Positions 11,528 to 24,205 of a stretch of DNA of 64,000 nt are shown piece by piece. Numbering within the stretch: the first letter of the stretch is position 1; each line of letters begins with the position of its first letter. The notes under the pieces were generated by a model. That model worked only from the letters and a program-made list of their open reading frames with translations. It was not told where the DNA came from and did no database searches. Source of the stretch: Onchocerca volvulus (taxonomy: Eukaryota > Nematoda > Chromadorea > Rhabditida > Onchocercidae); the NCBI GenBank assembly GCA_000499405.2, contig HG738137.1:24928317-24992316 (forward strand), read 5' to 3'. Both the position numbers and the translations under genes were made by a program.

Positions 11528-14500
11528 TCAATCATAAATTATATCATTTGGTATCAATCCATTAGCTTCATGCATTCCTAAACTTACTTTTTTGGTCAAT
11601 TTGCAATCCGGCAAACAAAAATATCCAATATCGGAATCAGCACTTAAATCATACCATCGTTTCCGGCAACAAATCATCCGGTGACCACAATGTGAATCTT
11701 GCGAACATTCATTTCGTAGCACAGCTGCAATAAAGAATTTATTGATTATAATTTCAGATTAAATTAACGTAATTTACAGTTTGGAATTTTCAATCAATAT
11801 ATGATATTGTAAGATTATTGCTATCATATTGATCATTTTGATCTTTTCATACAAATTTTATATGCATATATGTTGCTAACCTCTGGCAAGATACACTTCA
11901 ATACGAATCGATTTGCCAAATCGTCGAGTGTAAACTGGAATTTCGGTTGAAAATCGTGAATCACTAAATGATGATTTCGATAATTTATCTCTATCCATAA
12001 ATAGGTCCAATTTATGTGTGCCTACAAATAAAAATGTCAACATTGATAAAAAAATGAAATGTATCCTTTAAACTTTCTAGCATCCTGAAATAGATATCTG
12101 AAATGAATCAAACGACATAAATTCATTAAAGTATTCCGATTAATTTAATTATTAAAATGTTCCGGTTAGATATCTTCCGATGAATTAGATTACTTCTTAT
12201 CTTTCAAAAGAATATATATTTCAAATAATAGGTGAAAGTAATTAAGGAGAATCAACTTTCGTGAATTAATTTTTGGTCATTTTTCAGAAATTCCCGAAAA
12301 TTTTCAAAATTTTCTTTTTATTATTAAGAAATTTTGAAAAAAAGAGAAAGTTACAACTAATGCATCGATTAATAATATATATTTTATAAAAGAGATCTGA
12401 ACAATAAACGGAAAAGAATTTTGATAGTGATGATTGAAATAATGATTAAATCAGAACAAGTAATGGAAGAAATGAAAAATATGCTAAAATTTTATTTCCT
12501 AATTATAAAAATTAATTTTGCATTTCATTTTTGCAATATTAAACATTCGAATTCCAAAGTTAATAAAATTTAAAAAATTTCCAAGACAAGAATTACCTCT
12601 CCATATTGAATTATTAATTGTCATTTTTGACTCTTTTCTTTCTTTTTCATGATTACTAATTGGAATTGTCGTTTTCAACTTTATCTATAAAATTTATAAA
12701 TTAATTTTCTTTTTCTATGTAAACTTGTAAAATAAATTCGAAAGTTTTTGCAGCAATTTTATTAAGTAATTTAACAATAATAAAACTTCGCAGTAGCAGT
12801 TGTTCTTTTCGTCTATTATTTTTCAATTTTCTAATTTTTAAAATTTTATTTCTAGATTTTTGAAAATTCCATTTCTCATTACAATTAAACATGAAAATTT
12901 TCAAACAGATAACATTGAAAATTGGTGATATTGTATTCGATTGATTATAAACTGTTATTGTTGTTGTTGTTGTTGTTGTTGTTGTTAAAGTAACAAAAGG
13001 ATCTGAATTTTGAAATTCAGATAAATTTGTGGTCGTATTCTTGCTGAAACACAAGTTCAATTTTCTTAAAAAGTAGATATAATTAGAGAAAGATTTGTTT
13101 ATCTACTTTTACAAAATTTTTTAATACCAATTTACCAAAATATATTATATTTTGTATGTAAATTTAAATAACTGTGCTTTAAAAAAAAAGTCGGAAAAAA
13201 TTACGGTAATAAATTGCTACCAAATAGTAATAATAGCGCTTCTCATACAAGATATGGTAATCATACAGTTCACATAATTTTTGATTTAAATATTATTTTC
13301 AAATATACCTTGTTGTAAATGGATCACCTATTGAACGATACAGTGGATTCATAACTAGATGTGATATGACTGATTTTTTTTGTTCATTTTTCCTCATCGA
13401 TGAATCTAAAATTTTTTTTATAAAAATTTATCAGAAAATTATCAGAAATAAAAATGTGCTATTAAAAATATTAAATTTTGAATAAAATTCAAAATATTAA
13501 AAAGAAGCTTAACACTTATATTATTATCTGTAAAATTTCTAAACTTCACAAAAAAAAATTAATACATAATAAATATCCTGTTTTTTTGGTAATCTATTCG
13601 TCAATATTAATTTATAAAATGTATAAGAAAAACTGAAATGCTTGACAGATAATTCACTCAAAACCAATCAGTTCTATGACATATATGCAAAAATAAAAAT
13701 TTATACTAGTTATTATGCTATAATTATATAATACATTTTAATGGAAGGAAAAAAATGTCCTAATCATACTTCATTAATTCTAATTTTTTTTAAACTACAA
13801 AATAAAGAAAAAATGATAAATTTAAATTAATATTTTTCGGAATGATTATAATTGCTCTATATTGACCGTGTTTCCGTTGTATTCGTATCGGTTTATTCAA
13901 TAAATGCCAGCAACTTCCATTAACACAATATAAATTTGGTGGACAATGATTATCATCATTACATGGACCTAAATTATTTTTTTTTTTTGTTTTTAATGAA
14001 ATAATGAATATTTCATTTTTATCATTTTTATTTTACCAATTTCTATAGTGATAATGTTAGTGATGATAATGATAATAATGCTACTTGCCAGAAAAAAAGT
14101 CTTTTGCATCGATCATTAAGCAAAAATGAAAGATTTATTATTTACTTTCATTCACGAAGGAAAGATTTATTATATACACGGCTATAAGAAGCATAGCAGG
14201 GTCCAACTAGTCTATAAATAGAAATGTAAATGTTCGTTTATTCAAAATCCTTAGTCTCCGAAAGTTCTTAAACACGCTTCTATTCGAATGGACCATTGTA
14301 TCAAAATTTCAAATCAACTGGTGAAAAATATGAAACGTTGTGTCAAAAGCAAAAATGAACATTTATATTTTTATTTATATAAGTAGGTTATTTATTTATA
14401 TAAATAGATTGTTATTTATATAGACAGACTATTATCTGGCAGTGAACTAATGATTGGTTGACCTCACTTTGTTTATCCCTTAATTGGAGCGTTTTGGCGG

Positions 14501-17500
14501 GAAATATGCCTATTCTTATGGCGTTTTAGCGGGAAACATGTTTATCACTACGGAAACACAAAAAAAAATTAGGTATATCTATGTAGGAACACGCACTTAT
14601 TTAAATGCAACGTTGAATCAAAATTTCAAAGTAATCGGTGAGGTATTTGAAACTTTGTACGGAAATGAATAACGGACATTTGTATTTTTATTTATGTAAA
14701 TTATTTCATCCTATGCCAGTATTGCTTCTCATAGCATCTTATGTGCATATAATAATTTTAAAATTTTGGAATTCTTAAAATGTTTTATTTATCTAGAAAA
14801 TTGGCTAATTATTTATTTAGCAATAATTTTTCAAATTAATGTGGGAATTTGGAAATAATGTTTAAAATCTAATTTAATGTTTACCTTTTCGTCAAAAAAC
14901 ATAATTTTAATTTCAGGAACTATGAGCATTTCATTTTAAAAAATCATCATTAAAAAATTATAAACAAAATCACGCAGTTTTTTGGATGGAAAATTGTGCA
15001 TAATTTTTACACAAAATGAAAATGCAAAATTCATGCAAAAGAATTAATATTAATAAGTTTGAACAAACAAGCAAAAATAAAGTGATAACAGAAATAAAAT
15101 ATTTTCAATTTAAATTTCATGATTAAGCTTAATCAGAACTGCATTGAACTTTAAAAATGTTTAAAATTTGGTGGATAAAAAAAAATAAGATCATATACAT
15201 CAAAAATTTAATCTCACTTATGGATTTTTTTTTTCAAAGTTTTTTAAATAGCACTTTCCTTCCCTTCTTAACTCTTCCCATGACATGAAATCTAGAAATT
15301 TGTACTTTTTCTTTTCTTTTCAATCCCGGAACCTGGAAACTTGCACTTTTTTCTTTTTTTTTCAATTCTTTCCATAATCCAGAAGTTCCGAAATATGCTG
15401 AATTTCTAAAAAATTTTCCTATCTATTTCAAAGGGAAACTATATTGTAAATTATGGAAAGTGATTTAGAGTTATAATTTCAATACTAATTTTATTCATTC
15501 ATTTCAAGAAATGATTGAATTATAAGACAATTTGGAAATCCGCATTATTCCGGCACATTATATTTTTTTTGGAACGTTTTTTGCATTCTGAAAAGTATCG
15601 CAATGGTCTAAGTAATAAGAATTTCGAAAAATAAAAAAAAGGAAAATTAAAATATCATTACTATCATGCTGGATTATGCAATGAGTAGAAGAAGTAATTC
15701 ACTTGTTCATTTTTAATTATTTGCTCAAATTACTCAATAATTGTAAAATATAAAATTATTTTACAGCTATTAAATTTTCTCTTTTCTAAATTTGAAAATA
15801 TTATAATTTTTGACATAATTACATTTTGAGGCATTGTTATTGTTATGCAAATCAAGATCAAATAATACTGTACTGAAACAAACCAGGCCACTGAAACCAT
15901 CCCGTTTGTGCGGATTTTTCTATTGGAAATCGCTTTTGACGTCTCTTTTGATCGCAAATCAATTCATGTTGTTGTTGAGCTTTCTTGAATTGTTTATCAT
16001 ACTATAAACAGTCTGCGATAATTTTCAAATTATAAATTAACAATAATCAATGCTAATTTAACATATTTCATTACGGAAAGATTCATAATATAATCATAAA
16101 TTAAACCTGCATAACATCATTGATAATATCTGTAGTATTTCTTTTGGTAAATAATTCTGAAAGAAAAAAGTTAATTTATGAGAAAATTTTTAAAATAATT
16201 CATGATTGAAATATTGCAAGATTTTGTTCACAACAAAATATGCATCAGTACTAATAATATTTTCAAAAACCGAAATATTGAAAACCATTCTGCATAAATA
16301 TTAAAATTTTTCTAAATCATTAAAATTTCATTTCATGCTAGCAATTCTTATCTATAATATAATCTAAGAAAAAAGTTTATTTTTTACTATAAAAAATATC
16401 TGATTCAGTCACTTATTTTGATTAGAACTGGGAAAAAAAAACAAGAAAAAATAAATTTCTAATTGATTAGTTAAAATTGCAGACTGTATGAAGCAAAAGT
16501 CATAAATTTTCATTTTCCCATTAATGAAATATATTTCTAAGAATAAACAAAATGATAATAAATAAATTTTAGCTTCTATAGCAATTATTTTTTTAACTGC
16601 GGTTATAAAAAAAATATATATCACAAATCTTACGGCTAATTTCTTTACTGCACATTGATGGCAATGGCTGAATTTTAAAATTAAAATATCAGAAAAGGTA
16701 ATCCTAAGAATTTAAATAATTGTGAAAAAACAATTGATAGCAATAAATGGAAAAGTCCTTTTCATGTTAATCTGGCAAAGTTATTAAAACCAATTGCGCA
16801 CGGTTTCGTCACTGTCAAAGTAGCAAACATCACATATCAAATTTAATATTTTGATATTATTGATGCGATCAGCTTTGCTTCATGCAAAATTTGATTAATT
16901 TTTTACTTCCTCTTTTTTCTCTCAATTCTAATAATATTAGACTTAAATTTGTTGATTACCATAAATTTGAGCATTATTCCAATTTTCATTACTGTTTGTT
17001 GTTATCGATTTTTTCATTACATCATTCCATTCATTGATTGTAGCTGAAATATTTTAAAACTATTGATTATAGCTAGAATATTTCAAAATATTATTTCTTT
17101 GAAATTAAAAAAAAAAAAAAAAAAAAAACATCTTTCCGATTGAGCATATTGATTACAGAATAAATTTTTTTTTTAAATTCAAAGATTCCGAAAACTGAAT
17201 CTCACTAGTTCTCGAATGTTTTCGATTTTAATGAAAATTTAACATTCTCAATCATGATCAGATTGAAATGCCAGTGATCATTATTGATGTATTTAACAAT
17301 TCTATTATTGCTTACATTTTCAGTAAATTGAAAAATTATCGAAACATTTGTTGCGATTCAGAATCTAATTCTAATTTGTTTTGATTATATTTTATCTTTT
17401 ACTTATTCGTATGGTTATGAGTATTATCATTCAACTTATTTTAATCATTAATGGATGGAAATAATGTGTTTTCTCGAGACCAATTTATTTTCGAGAATTT

Positions 17501-17667
17501 CGCACTACTTTAGTATCTTTTTTTTTTTTTTTTTTTTTCATAAAGACAACATAGTTACCTAATAAATTAATGAATAAACCTTTTTTAATTTTTTTTAGCA
17601 ATACTGTTTGCATAACATATTGCAAGAGGATGCTAATGAATAGTGGCCAATAACAATTCTTTCGCAT
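11528..17667 (-). CDS. Secreted two-module cysteine-rich protein with furin-like site (8 exons, 260 aa)
   Basis: Exons on the minus strand: 17667-17605, 16667-16634, 16156-16107, 16001-15884, 13968-13867, 13405-13328, 12021-11881 and 11724-11528. All eight join in phase, giving 783 nt including the stop. Residues 1-21 are a signal peptide (MRKNCYWPLFISILLQYVMQ). A basic KRRQKR at 68-73 is a classical furin/kex-type cleavage site. The first Cys module has C91, C97, C103 and C108 (C-x5-C-x5-C-x4-C, containing CPPNLYCVNGSCW). The second has C202, C208, C214, C215, C232 and C236 (C-x5-C-x5-CC-x16-C-x3-C). The first resembles an EB-type module and the second the opening of WAP or Dickkopf/colipase-like domains, but I do not recognise the family. 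One sequon lies at N39. The protein is likely secreted and proteolytically matured. The least certain splice sites are the donors GTATTG (exon 1) and GTCAAT (exon 5). Confidence 0.75.
12956..12986. repeat. (GTT)n microsatellite
   Basis: A run of about ten GTT triplets in intron 6 of the Cys-rich gene. It generates a spurious poly-Thr frame on the minus strand. Confidence 0.9.
14301..14700. repeat. Interspersed repeat copy A, with internal duplication
   Basis: This lies in intron 4 of the Cys-rich gene. Segment 14301-14385 is repeated in diverged form at 14618-14700 (both begin TCAAAATTTCAAA and end in a TATTTTTATTTAT run). Between them, 14448-14612 holds two units of GCGTTTTgGCGGGAAAcATG type (14489 and 14521). 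This middle part matches a second locus at 41993-42217, so it is a dispersed repeat family. The short frame at 14484-14672 is repeat-derived, not a gene. Confidence 0.65.
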
Positions 17668-20600
17668 ATATAAACTTTAAATAAACCAATTGAAAAAATC
17701 TGAAAATGAAAATATCTTATAATTTCTATGCCAATTCAAGTATTTTTTAAATCAAATTCATCGATATTTTCCAAAAATACGAAGCGAATAGCATGAAATT
17801 TGTTTAGATAACAATGTTTTGATTAATTGAAAAGTAATGTAAAATTATATCGTAACTTTTAAATGATGAATACACCATCGATATTTGAGGCAAGCTTATC
17901 AAGCAATATAATAATGAATAACGAAAAGGAGAAAATTTGAAATCATTGACATGATCAAAAAAATTTTGATTTATCAAGTAAAATGATAATGATTTGATTT
18001 GGCAATAAATTAGATCATTCTTTTCATATTTTTAATATAAAGTTAATTGATTTCCTTAATATAAAACAATTTATCATACAATGAATAATGAATTATTGCA
18101 AAAAATAATCTTTTCTTGTTATTTTCTTTTTATTTTTAATTTCTTTTCTTTAGCTTTGTTTTCATTTTTAATTTAACCTTTCGTGCTTCAATTCAAACGA
18201 AAATGTTAAATTCTGATTTGAAGGAAAACAATTATATAAAAATAAGTTGTCCATAATACACTACTAATATGTTAATCAATAAAAAAAGCAGAATTTCTTT
18301 ACTTTTCTGATCAATCGATATTGATTTTTTATGAAAAGTTTATTTAAATTTGCATTTAAAATCTTATTCCAGCGCAACTGCCAAGATTACACAAGAAAAC
18401 TATGAGATGGAAATATTGATTAATTCACTAATTGATGACAGCCAATAAACAAAGTGGGAATTCTTTCATTTTTATTGATCAATCGATATTGCTATCTTTC
18501 ATCATTATGCTTTATTGAAGATAATATTATATGCAAAACTTCACTGATGTCTTATGCCATAAAATGAGAATCACAATAAAATGAAAATCAATTAATTTAA
18601 ACGAATAATAAAGTATCAAATCATGTGTTACCTGCAATAAATTTTCGCAATAAATGTTATTTTCAAATGACCAATATAGTATTAAATATTGGATATTTTT
18701 CATCCTCATTTCATCTTTTCTTTCGTTTGCTTCCTCCTTCCCGTTTGCTGTTGTCCATTTCCAATTTCCATTGTCCACATTGTCCACTCCTATTATTGAC
18801 ATCCATATCTATTGGTCATCGCATCAAATAGTTGCATTTAATTGGCACATCCATATTTCTTCCTCTCTCCCTTTCATTTCGTTCCATTTTCAAAAAAATT
18901 TCATCTTTTGTTATTTATATTTCAAAAATATATAATTCATCCAAAGATTCCCTCTCTATAAATATCTAGCAATTATAAATAATTCGTTTCATCCTCATTT
19001 TTTGCATTTTTAACTTTTTTTTTTTTTTCGGAAAGTAAAATAATAATTCTAAAATATCTTTCGTATAATTTTCAACAAAAATCGATATTGCTTGAATGAT
19101 TGATATTTAAAATTGTTTTTTTTTTTTCGTTTAAAACAAGTTCATTATGAATCATCGCAATTATTTGAATTTTTAATTCATTGTTATTTTTTTTTACATT
19201 GCAATGACATTTTAAAAGATTTAAAAAAAAAATTTTAGTAAAATGGAAAATTCACTCAAATATTCCTGTATTTCAGATATATAATAGATATCAAAGTTAT
19301 AAATTTCTAATCACAGTTTAATCATATCCTGGGAATTATATCAATCCGAGGAATCCCATGATATCAGTTATTTGATTGTTATTTTTTCATTTCTTGTTAG
19401 ATGCTTGAAATTGATGATAAGCTATTGGGATTAATTTATGTGGAAATGTAAATTGTTATTTGAAATGATAATTTCTTATGTGATAAACAAAGAAAATAAA
19501 TATCAAAAAATTTTAAATTGATAAATAAATGTGATAAAATTAAATATATGATGAAATATGGTAAAATTCGATACACAGAACTGAATAGAATATCAGCAAA
19601 AAAAAAAAAAAAAAAAAAAAATTATACATTATCAAGTCATAAATTCTGAATTCTGAAATAATTTTTAGGTTCATTTTTCGCTTTTTAGGTTTTTTTTTTT
19701 AATTTTTAGGTTTATTTGTTGTTACTAATATTGCAAGATAATCACCTAACTTTTCTCGATTTTCTATCATACCTATATATCCAATTTAATACTAATATAC
19801 AAATAATACATGAATCAATTCTCATCATTTAACAAATTTAATTGAATAAAATTAACAAAATAGGTAATAGGAAACAACAAAATGCGGAAAATAAATCCGG
19901 AAATAGGACATTTGAGATCATAAATGCGTCTTTTAGTAATGCTTAAATATTCTATTTTAATTTAATTAACAGATTTATTGATATTCATCTAAATTAATTA
20001 AAAACAATCAGTAAATTAAGATAGAATGATTAATTCAAATTTAATTATTCCACTGTCGGAGAACAATATCAACAAAAATTATACATTTCTCTTTTCTAAC
20101 AATGATGGAATTATTTGAATCCGACAAATTATTTGAATATATTTTGAATTATTTCAATAAAACCGAAACAATTCAGAGAAACAAAAATTTTTGTGATAAA
20201 AGATTAGAAGTAAATCAATTGAAGAATAATTCAACTTATCATCGATGATAATGAAATAAAGCTATTGACTGTATACAAATTAATTAAGCCAAAAATAGAA
20301 GGTAAAGTGATAAATTTGAACAACGATATGGATTTCCAGTTCATCCGGTTTAAAACTTTTAATAAACCGAATGAATTGGACGTGAAAAAAAAAATTAAAA
20401 TGTGAAACCTGTTCAGTTCATTATTTTAAATGTTTTCCCTATAAATATTGCTAATTTTATCAGATTTGAATTAATAAATTTCGATATTTTATTACTAATT
20501 TTTTTAAATTTCAAAGAATATACAAAGCTTAAAATCTATCAATTTATCAAATTTTGCAGTTTTCCTCTAAAGTTACACTATCCATCATTAATATATTAAT

Positions 20601-21508
20601 CATTAATTAATCAGTCAAATAGTTATTTCGTTATTAGTCATGCAACTAGTCATTGATATTAGTGTTCCAATTGGGTCAAAGGTCAAGGCAAATAGATTCA
20701 ATCACGCTCAAAATTATTTCTCTCGTGATATTGCAACATTTATTTCTTCCTTTTACTTAAAATCAACGTAATTAAACAATTCTTTTTCTATTTTTTTTTC
20801 AAGAATTCCACTGAATATGTTCATATTTTAATCAGATCTTTCTTTTTTTTCAAAATAAAAATTTGAATAAAAGTTGAATCGATGAAAAGTAAGATTCGAT
20901 TAAAAGAATATTAAATTTATCGTGTATTATTGTGCTTGGCAAAATTACTTGTAATTAAGTTTTAAATTGCTATTCTGAAGTCTGATATTATTATTTGTGG
21001 AATGCTATGAAGCAATTTTAGAAAATCTACCAATATTTTATTAAGAAACTGCATAAGATTTAATTTTCTAGTTCACAAACTAGAAAAATTCATTGCAATT
21101 TACATTCTTCATGATGTATGATAGAATAACGAACTCTAATTTTATAATGAGATCAAATTATATTTCAGCTATTATTTTTGTGAAAATTATAATGGAAATG
21201 ATGATTGCTACATATAATCCATTTATACGTGACCTTTCACCTTTCCTTGCTATTATTCAATTTTAAATCTATACTTTATGGCAATATTAAATGGCAGAAG
21301 TATTATCGATCAATTGTAATTAGGATTTAAAAAAAAAATAAAAAACAAAAATGGAACGATGAAAATATCAATTCAATGGTACCATTTATTCAAATTAGAC
21401 TTTTTCTTTTCATTATTTCAAGTTTTATAATCTTTTAAATGCATTTTGAATTTAATTTATATATAAAAGGTAATAAGTAATCGTAATTAGTTATTTATTA
21501 ATTACTGA
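17668..21508. other. Intergenic region between two minus-strand genes
   Basis: No confident exon. It contains the promoter side of the Cys-rich gene, a diverged duplication sharing GATCAATCGATATTG at about 18309 and 18478, long A/T homopolymers (for example 19597-19620), and a DR1 nuclear-receptor-like element (20673-20685). A CT-rich patch (18705-18870) gives overlapping spurious frames on both strands. Confidence 0.55.
20673..20685. promoter_or_regulatory. DR1-type element GGGTCAaAGGTCA
   Basis: This is an exact DR1 arrangement of two nuclear-receptor half-sites, followed by AGG. It lies 3.0 kb upstream of the Cys-rich gene start and 0.8 kb past the stop of the membrane-protein gene. Nematodes have large nuclear-receptor families, so a real site is plausible, but only the motif supports it. 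Confidence 0.35.
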
Positions 21509-24205
21509 TCAGTATAGCGCAGAATTTCGATCAAAATAAGGTGTCGAATGATATGTTTCTGATAATTTTACATGATATGGTCTTTTGTAGTGATAGCGAT
21601 CATTTGTTTTATTCGGAATTAGTAAATTCGATTTTTTATTATTTGATGATGTCAGAGGAATTTGGTCATCATGAATATTAGAAACCTGAAATAGCTTCTA
21701 TTTAATTTTACATTTAAACCTGATATAAATTCGAATTCATATAACTCTTATGTATTACAATTAGTTAATTACCGGGTTTTATTGATATAAATGATAAATT
21801 TGAAATTGTCAACAATTAATTTAATGAAAAGAATGTGTCAACTCACTGATCTCTTTTTTCTATAAAGCATATAAATTCCTTTTATCACAGTGACTATAGC
21901 ACAAATGAAAGCAATGATCAAAACTGATAATATCACTACCTTTTCCCAAAGTCCTAAAAATTCCGGATAATTTTAAGATTAATTAAAATTAATAAAAATC
22001 ATAGAAGAAATCATTCAGGATCCAGAGTTAGTTTAATCCCATGAATCAAAATAATCCGTATCTCATAATCAAATCTATGATCGAATGCTAAATCATTAGA
22101 AAGATCATGGAAAAAAAAAGGGTCATTCTGAAAAAGGAAAAAAAGGGGTCATTCTGGAAAAAGGTCATTTCTTCATTGCTTGGACGTCATATTCTCTTCC
22201 CACGAATATTTTTCAAAACTGTTCCATTACAATTGCCGAATTATTCTTCCAGTTTGAACTACTAGTCTTATCTTATTAAAATTTAAAAAAAAAAAAAAAA
22301 AAAGAAATTCCAAATTTGTCTCAAGTTTTAGGAACAAATGTTTTGCCATAATTCGATATAATCCTATATTTCATTAATCCTATATTTCATTACAAATTAT
22401 TTTGATTGCAATGATGAAAAGCTTAAATTAAAATTCATCTCTTTAAAAATAAAAATAAAAAGTTGAATTAAAAAATCGAACTTCCATCTTCCTCTTTTAC
22501 TTTCTTCTTTTGTGTAACTTCATTTGAAACAAAATGATATCGGATAAAATCATTCTTATCTAAATTAATTCCAATGCGATCGAATATAGGATGAATGAAG
22601 CAAAGAGAATAAATTCATCACTATAAGTTAAAAAAATTGATAATTCAATTAAATTTAAAAACTTAATAACTTAATTATTAATGCTAGAATTAAATTACTT
22701 TTTTCCCATTTGTCCCGTTCAATGATTCGACCATTTGGATAGCAAAGAAGTAAAAGTTTGACTTGATTATAATTCAAACTTGCATCCAATACCATTCCAT
22801 CGCATTGATTATTCTGTATGAAGAAATTCCAAATTCAATCACTGGAAGAGAAAGAGGAAGAGAGAGAGAGAGGGAGGTGAGAGAAAAAAAGAGAGAGAGA
22901 TTAAAAGGGAAAATCCCTTCAAGCAGATATTTATTAAATAGTAAATGATTTAAAATCATTTTTCGCTTCAATAAATACTTTCCTGATTTTTTGTTAGAAT
23001 TTCCGGAAGAATATTTCTAAACAAATTTCTAGTTAATTACTTTATCAATCATCATATTCAGAGAGAGAGATTAGCAGAGAAATTCTTTCGAAGTAGAAAT
23101 TATTAAATAATAAATAGTTTAAAATCGTTTTTTCGCTTAATTTAAAATCGCAAATAGTTTAAAATCGTTTAAATGTGTTCTGATTTCTCACCAAAACTTT
23201 CGGAAGAATATTTCCAATCAAATTTCGAGTATTTACTTATCACATATCATGCTCAACCCATTAGGAAATGTATTGAAATAATCATTTCGATTTATCAAAT
23301 GTTATCACTAAAATACGCACCGAAATAGTAATATCCTTAAGGATAATATTAAATTCTGTAAATGGTTGTTTTGTTAAATTTGACATTGAATGAATCGAAC
23401 GATTTTGTAGTATGATTATCGATCGATTTTCGATGATAATTGCTTCCATTTTGTCACCTTTATGTTGACACATTTTTAATTCCTCCAAAAATATTTCCAT
23501 ATTCTGTTCCTAAAAATTGACTATTTTTTTCGGAATTAAATTGAAAAATAGGTTAGGATTCAAGGATAAAATGAGTGAATGAAGGAAAAAAATTGATTAA
23601 TCATTTTTCAAAAAAAACAATAGAAATAACGGAAGGGATAAATTCAGATGTGCAAAAAATTTCTTTTTTTTTATAAATCTTATCAGAATGTCCTGCAGAA
23701 TCTTTACTTTTCACTGTTAAATCTTGCAGAATCTTTACTTTTCACTGTTAAATCTTGCAGAATCTTTACTTTCACTGTTAAATCTTGCACAATCTTTACT
23801 TTTCACTGTTAAATCTTGCAGAATCTTTACTTTTCACTGTTAAATCTTGCAGAATCTTTACTTTCACTTCTAAATCTTGCGGAATCTTTACTTTCTTTGT
23901 TAAATCTTACAGAATCTTTACTTTCACTATCTTCCAGAATCTTTACTTTTCACTTTTAAGTCATACAGAATCTTCATTGCACCACATCTCATCATACTAA
24001 ATTTTCTTTCTCCTTCTTACAAATTCTTCTGAATTTATTTTCTACATTCTTTTTCAGAAAATTAAATTCTTCCCATTTCTTATTTCAAATTTCCATCACT
24101 TACATCATTTTTTCCGAATATTTTGCCGAAAATCATCAATGTTCGTGACGTGACATTAACCGTTCGAAAGGTAAGCAACAAAAAAGCGACCAACCAGTAA
24201 TGCAT
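21509..24205 (-). CDS. Small single-pass type I membrane glycoprotein (5 exons, 229 aa)
   Basis: Exons on the minus strand: 24205-24104, 23509-23321, 22813-22699, 21953-21847 and 21685-21509. All phases agree (690 nt with stop). It opens with a signal peptide (MHYWLVAFLLLTFRTVNV). The ectodomain, about residues 20-138, has three cysteines (48, 101, 121) and regularly spaced sequons at N62, N70 and N78. One TM helix lies at about 141-163 (VVILSVLIIAFICAIVTV). It is followed by a positive stop-transfer cluster (YRKKRS) and a tail of about 60 residues with several Tyr, ending FDRNSALY. I do not recognise the family. It could be a cell-surface receptor, adhesion protein or co-receptor. The signal peptide, TM and tail topology strongly supports a real gene although no single exon is long. 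Confidence 0.8.
22112..22170. repeat. Short duplication with three GGTCATT motifs
   Basis: Two near-identical copies of AAAAAGGGTCATTCTG lie in tandem, followed by a third GGTCATT. They are in the intron between the ectodomain and TM exons of the minus-strand membrane-protein gene. Confidence 0.6.
22848..22905. repeat. GA-rich tract
   Basis: A purine run dominated by GAGA/GGAA, just 5' of exon 3 of the minus-strand membrane protein. Read on the minus strand it supplies a long polypyrimidine tract before the acceptor at 22814. Confidence 0.8.
23695..23974. repeat. Tandem repeat, about 30-bp unit, about 9 copies
   Basis: Units of the form GCAGAATCTTTACTTTTCAC plus TGTTAAATCTT are repeated with small indels. 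The array sits in intron 1 of the minus-strand membrane protein. The frame through it is a repeat artefact. Units are directly abutting, without spacers. Confidence 0.9.

Noticed and set aside
16690..16765. Alternative start MKRTFPFIAINCFF for the Cys-rich gene, behind a GCCAG acceptor
   Set aside because: It has no donor in the phase needed to join the next exon, whereas the signal peptide at 17667 does.
18371..18448. Exon-like ATAKITQENYEMEILINSLI on the plus strand
   Set aside because: No partner exon, no start, and it lies in a locally duplicated segment; probably chance.
23695..23974. Regular 30-bp repeats resembling a CRISPR array
   Set aside because: Units abut directly with no unique spacers, and the genome is eukaryotic.
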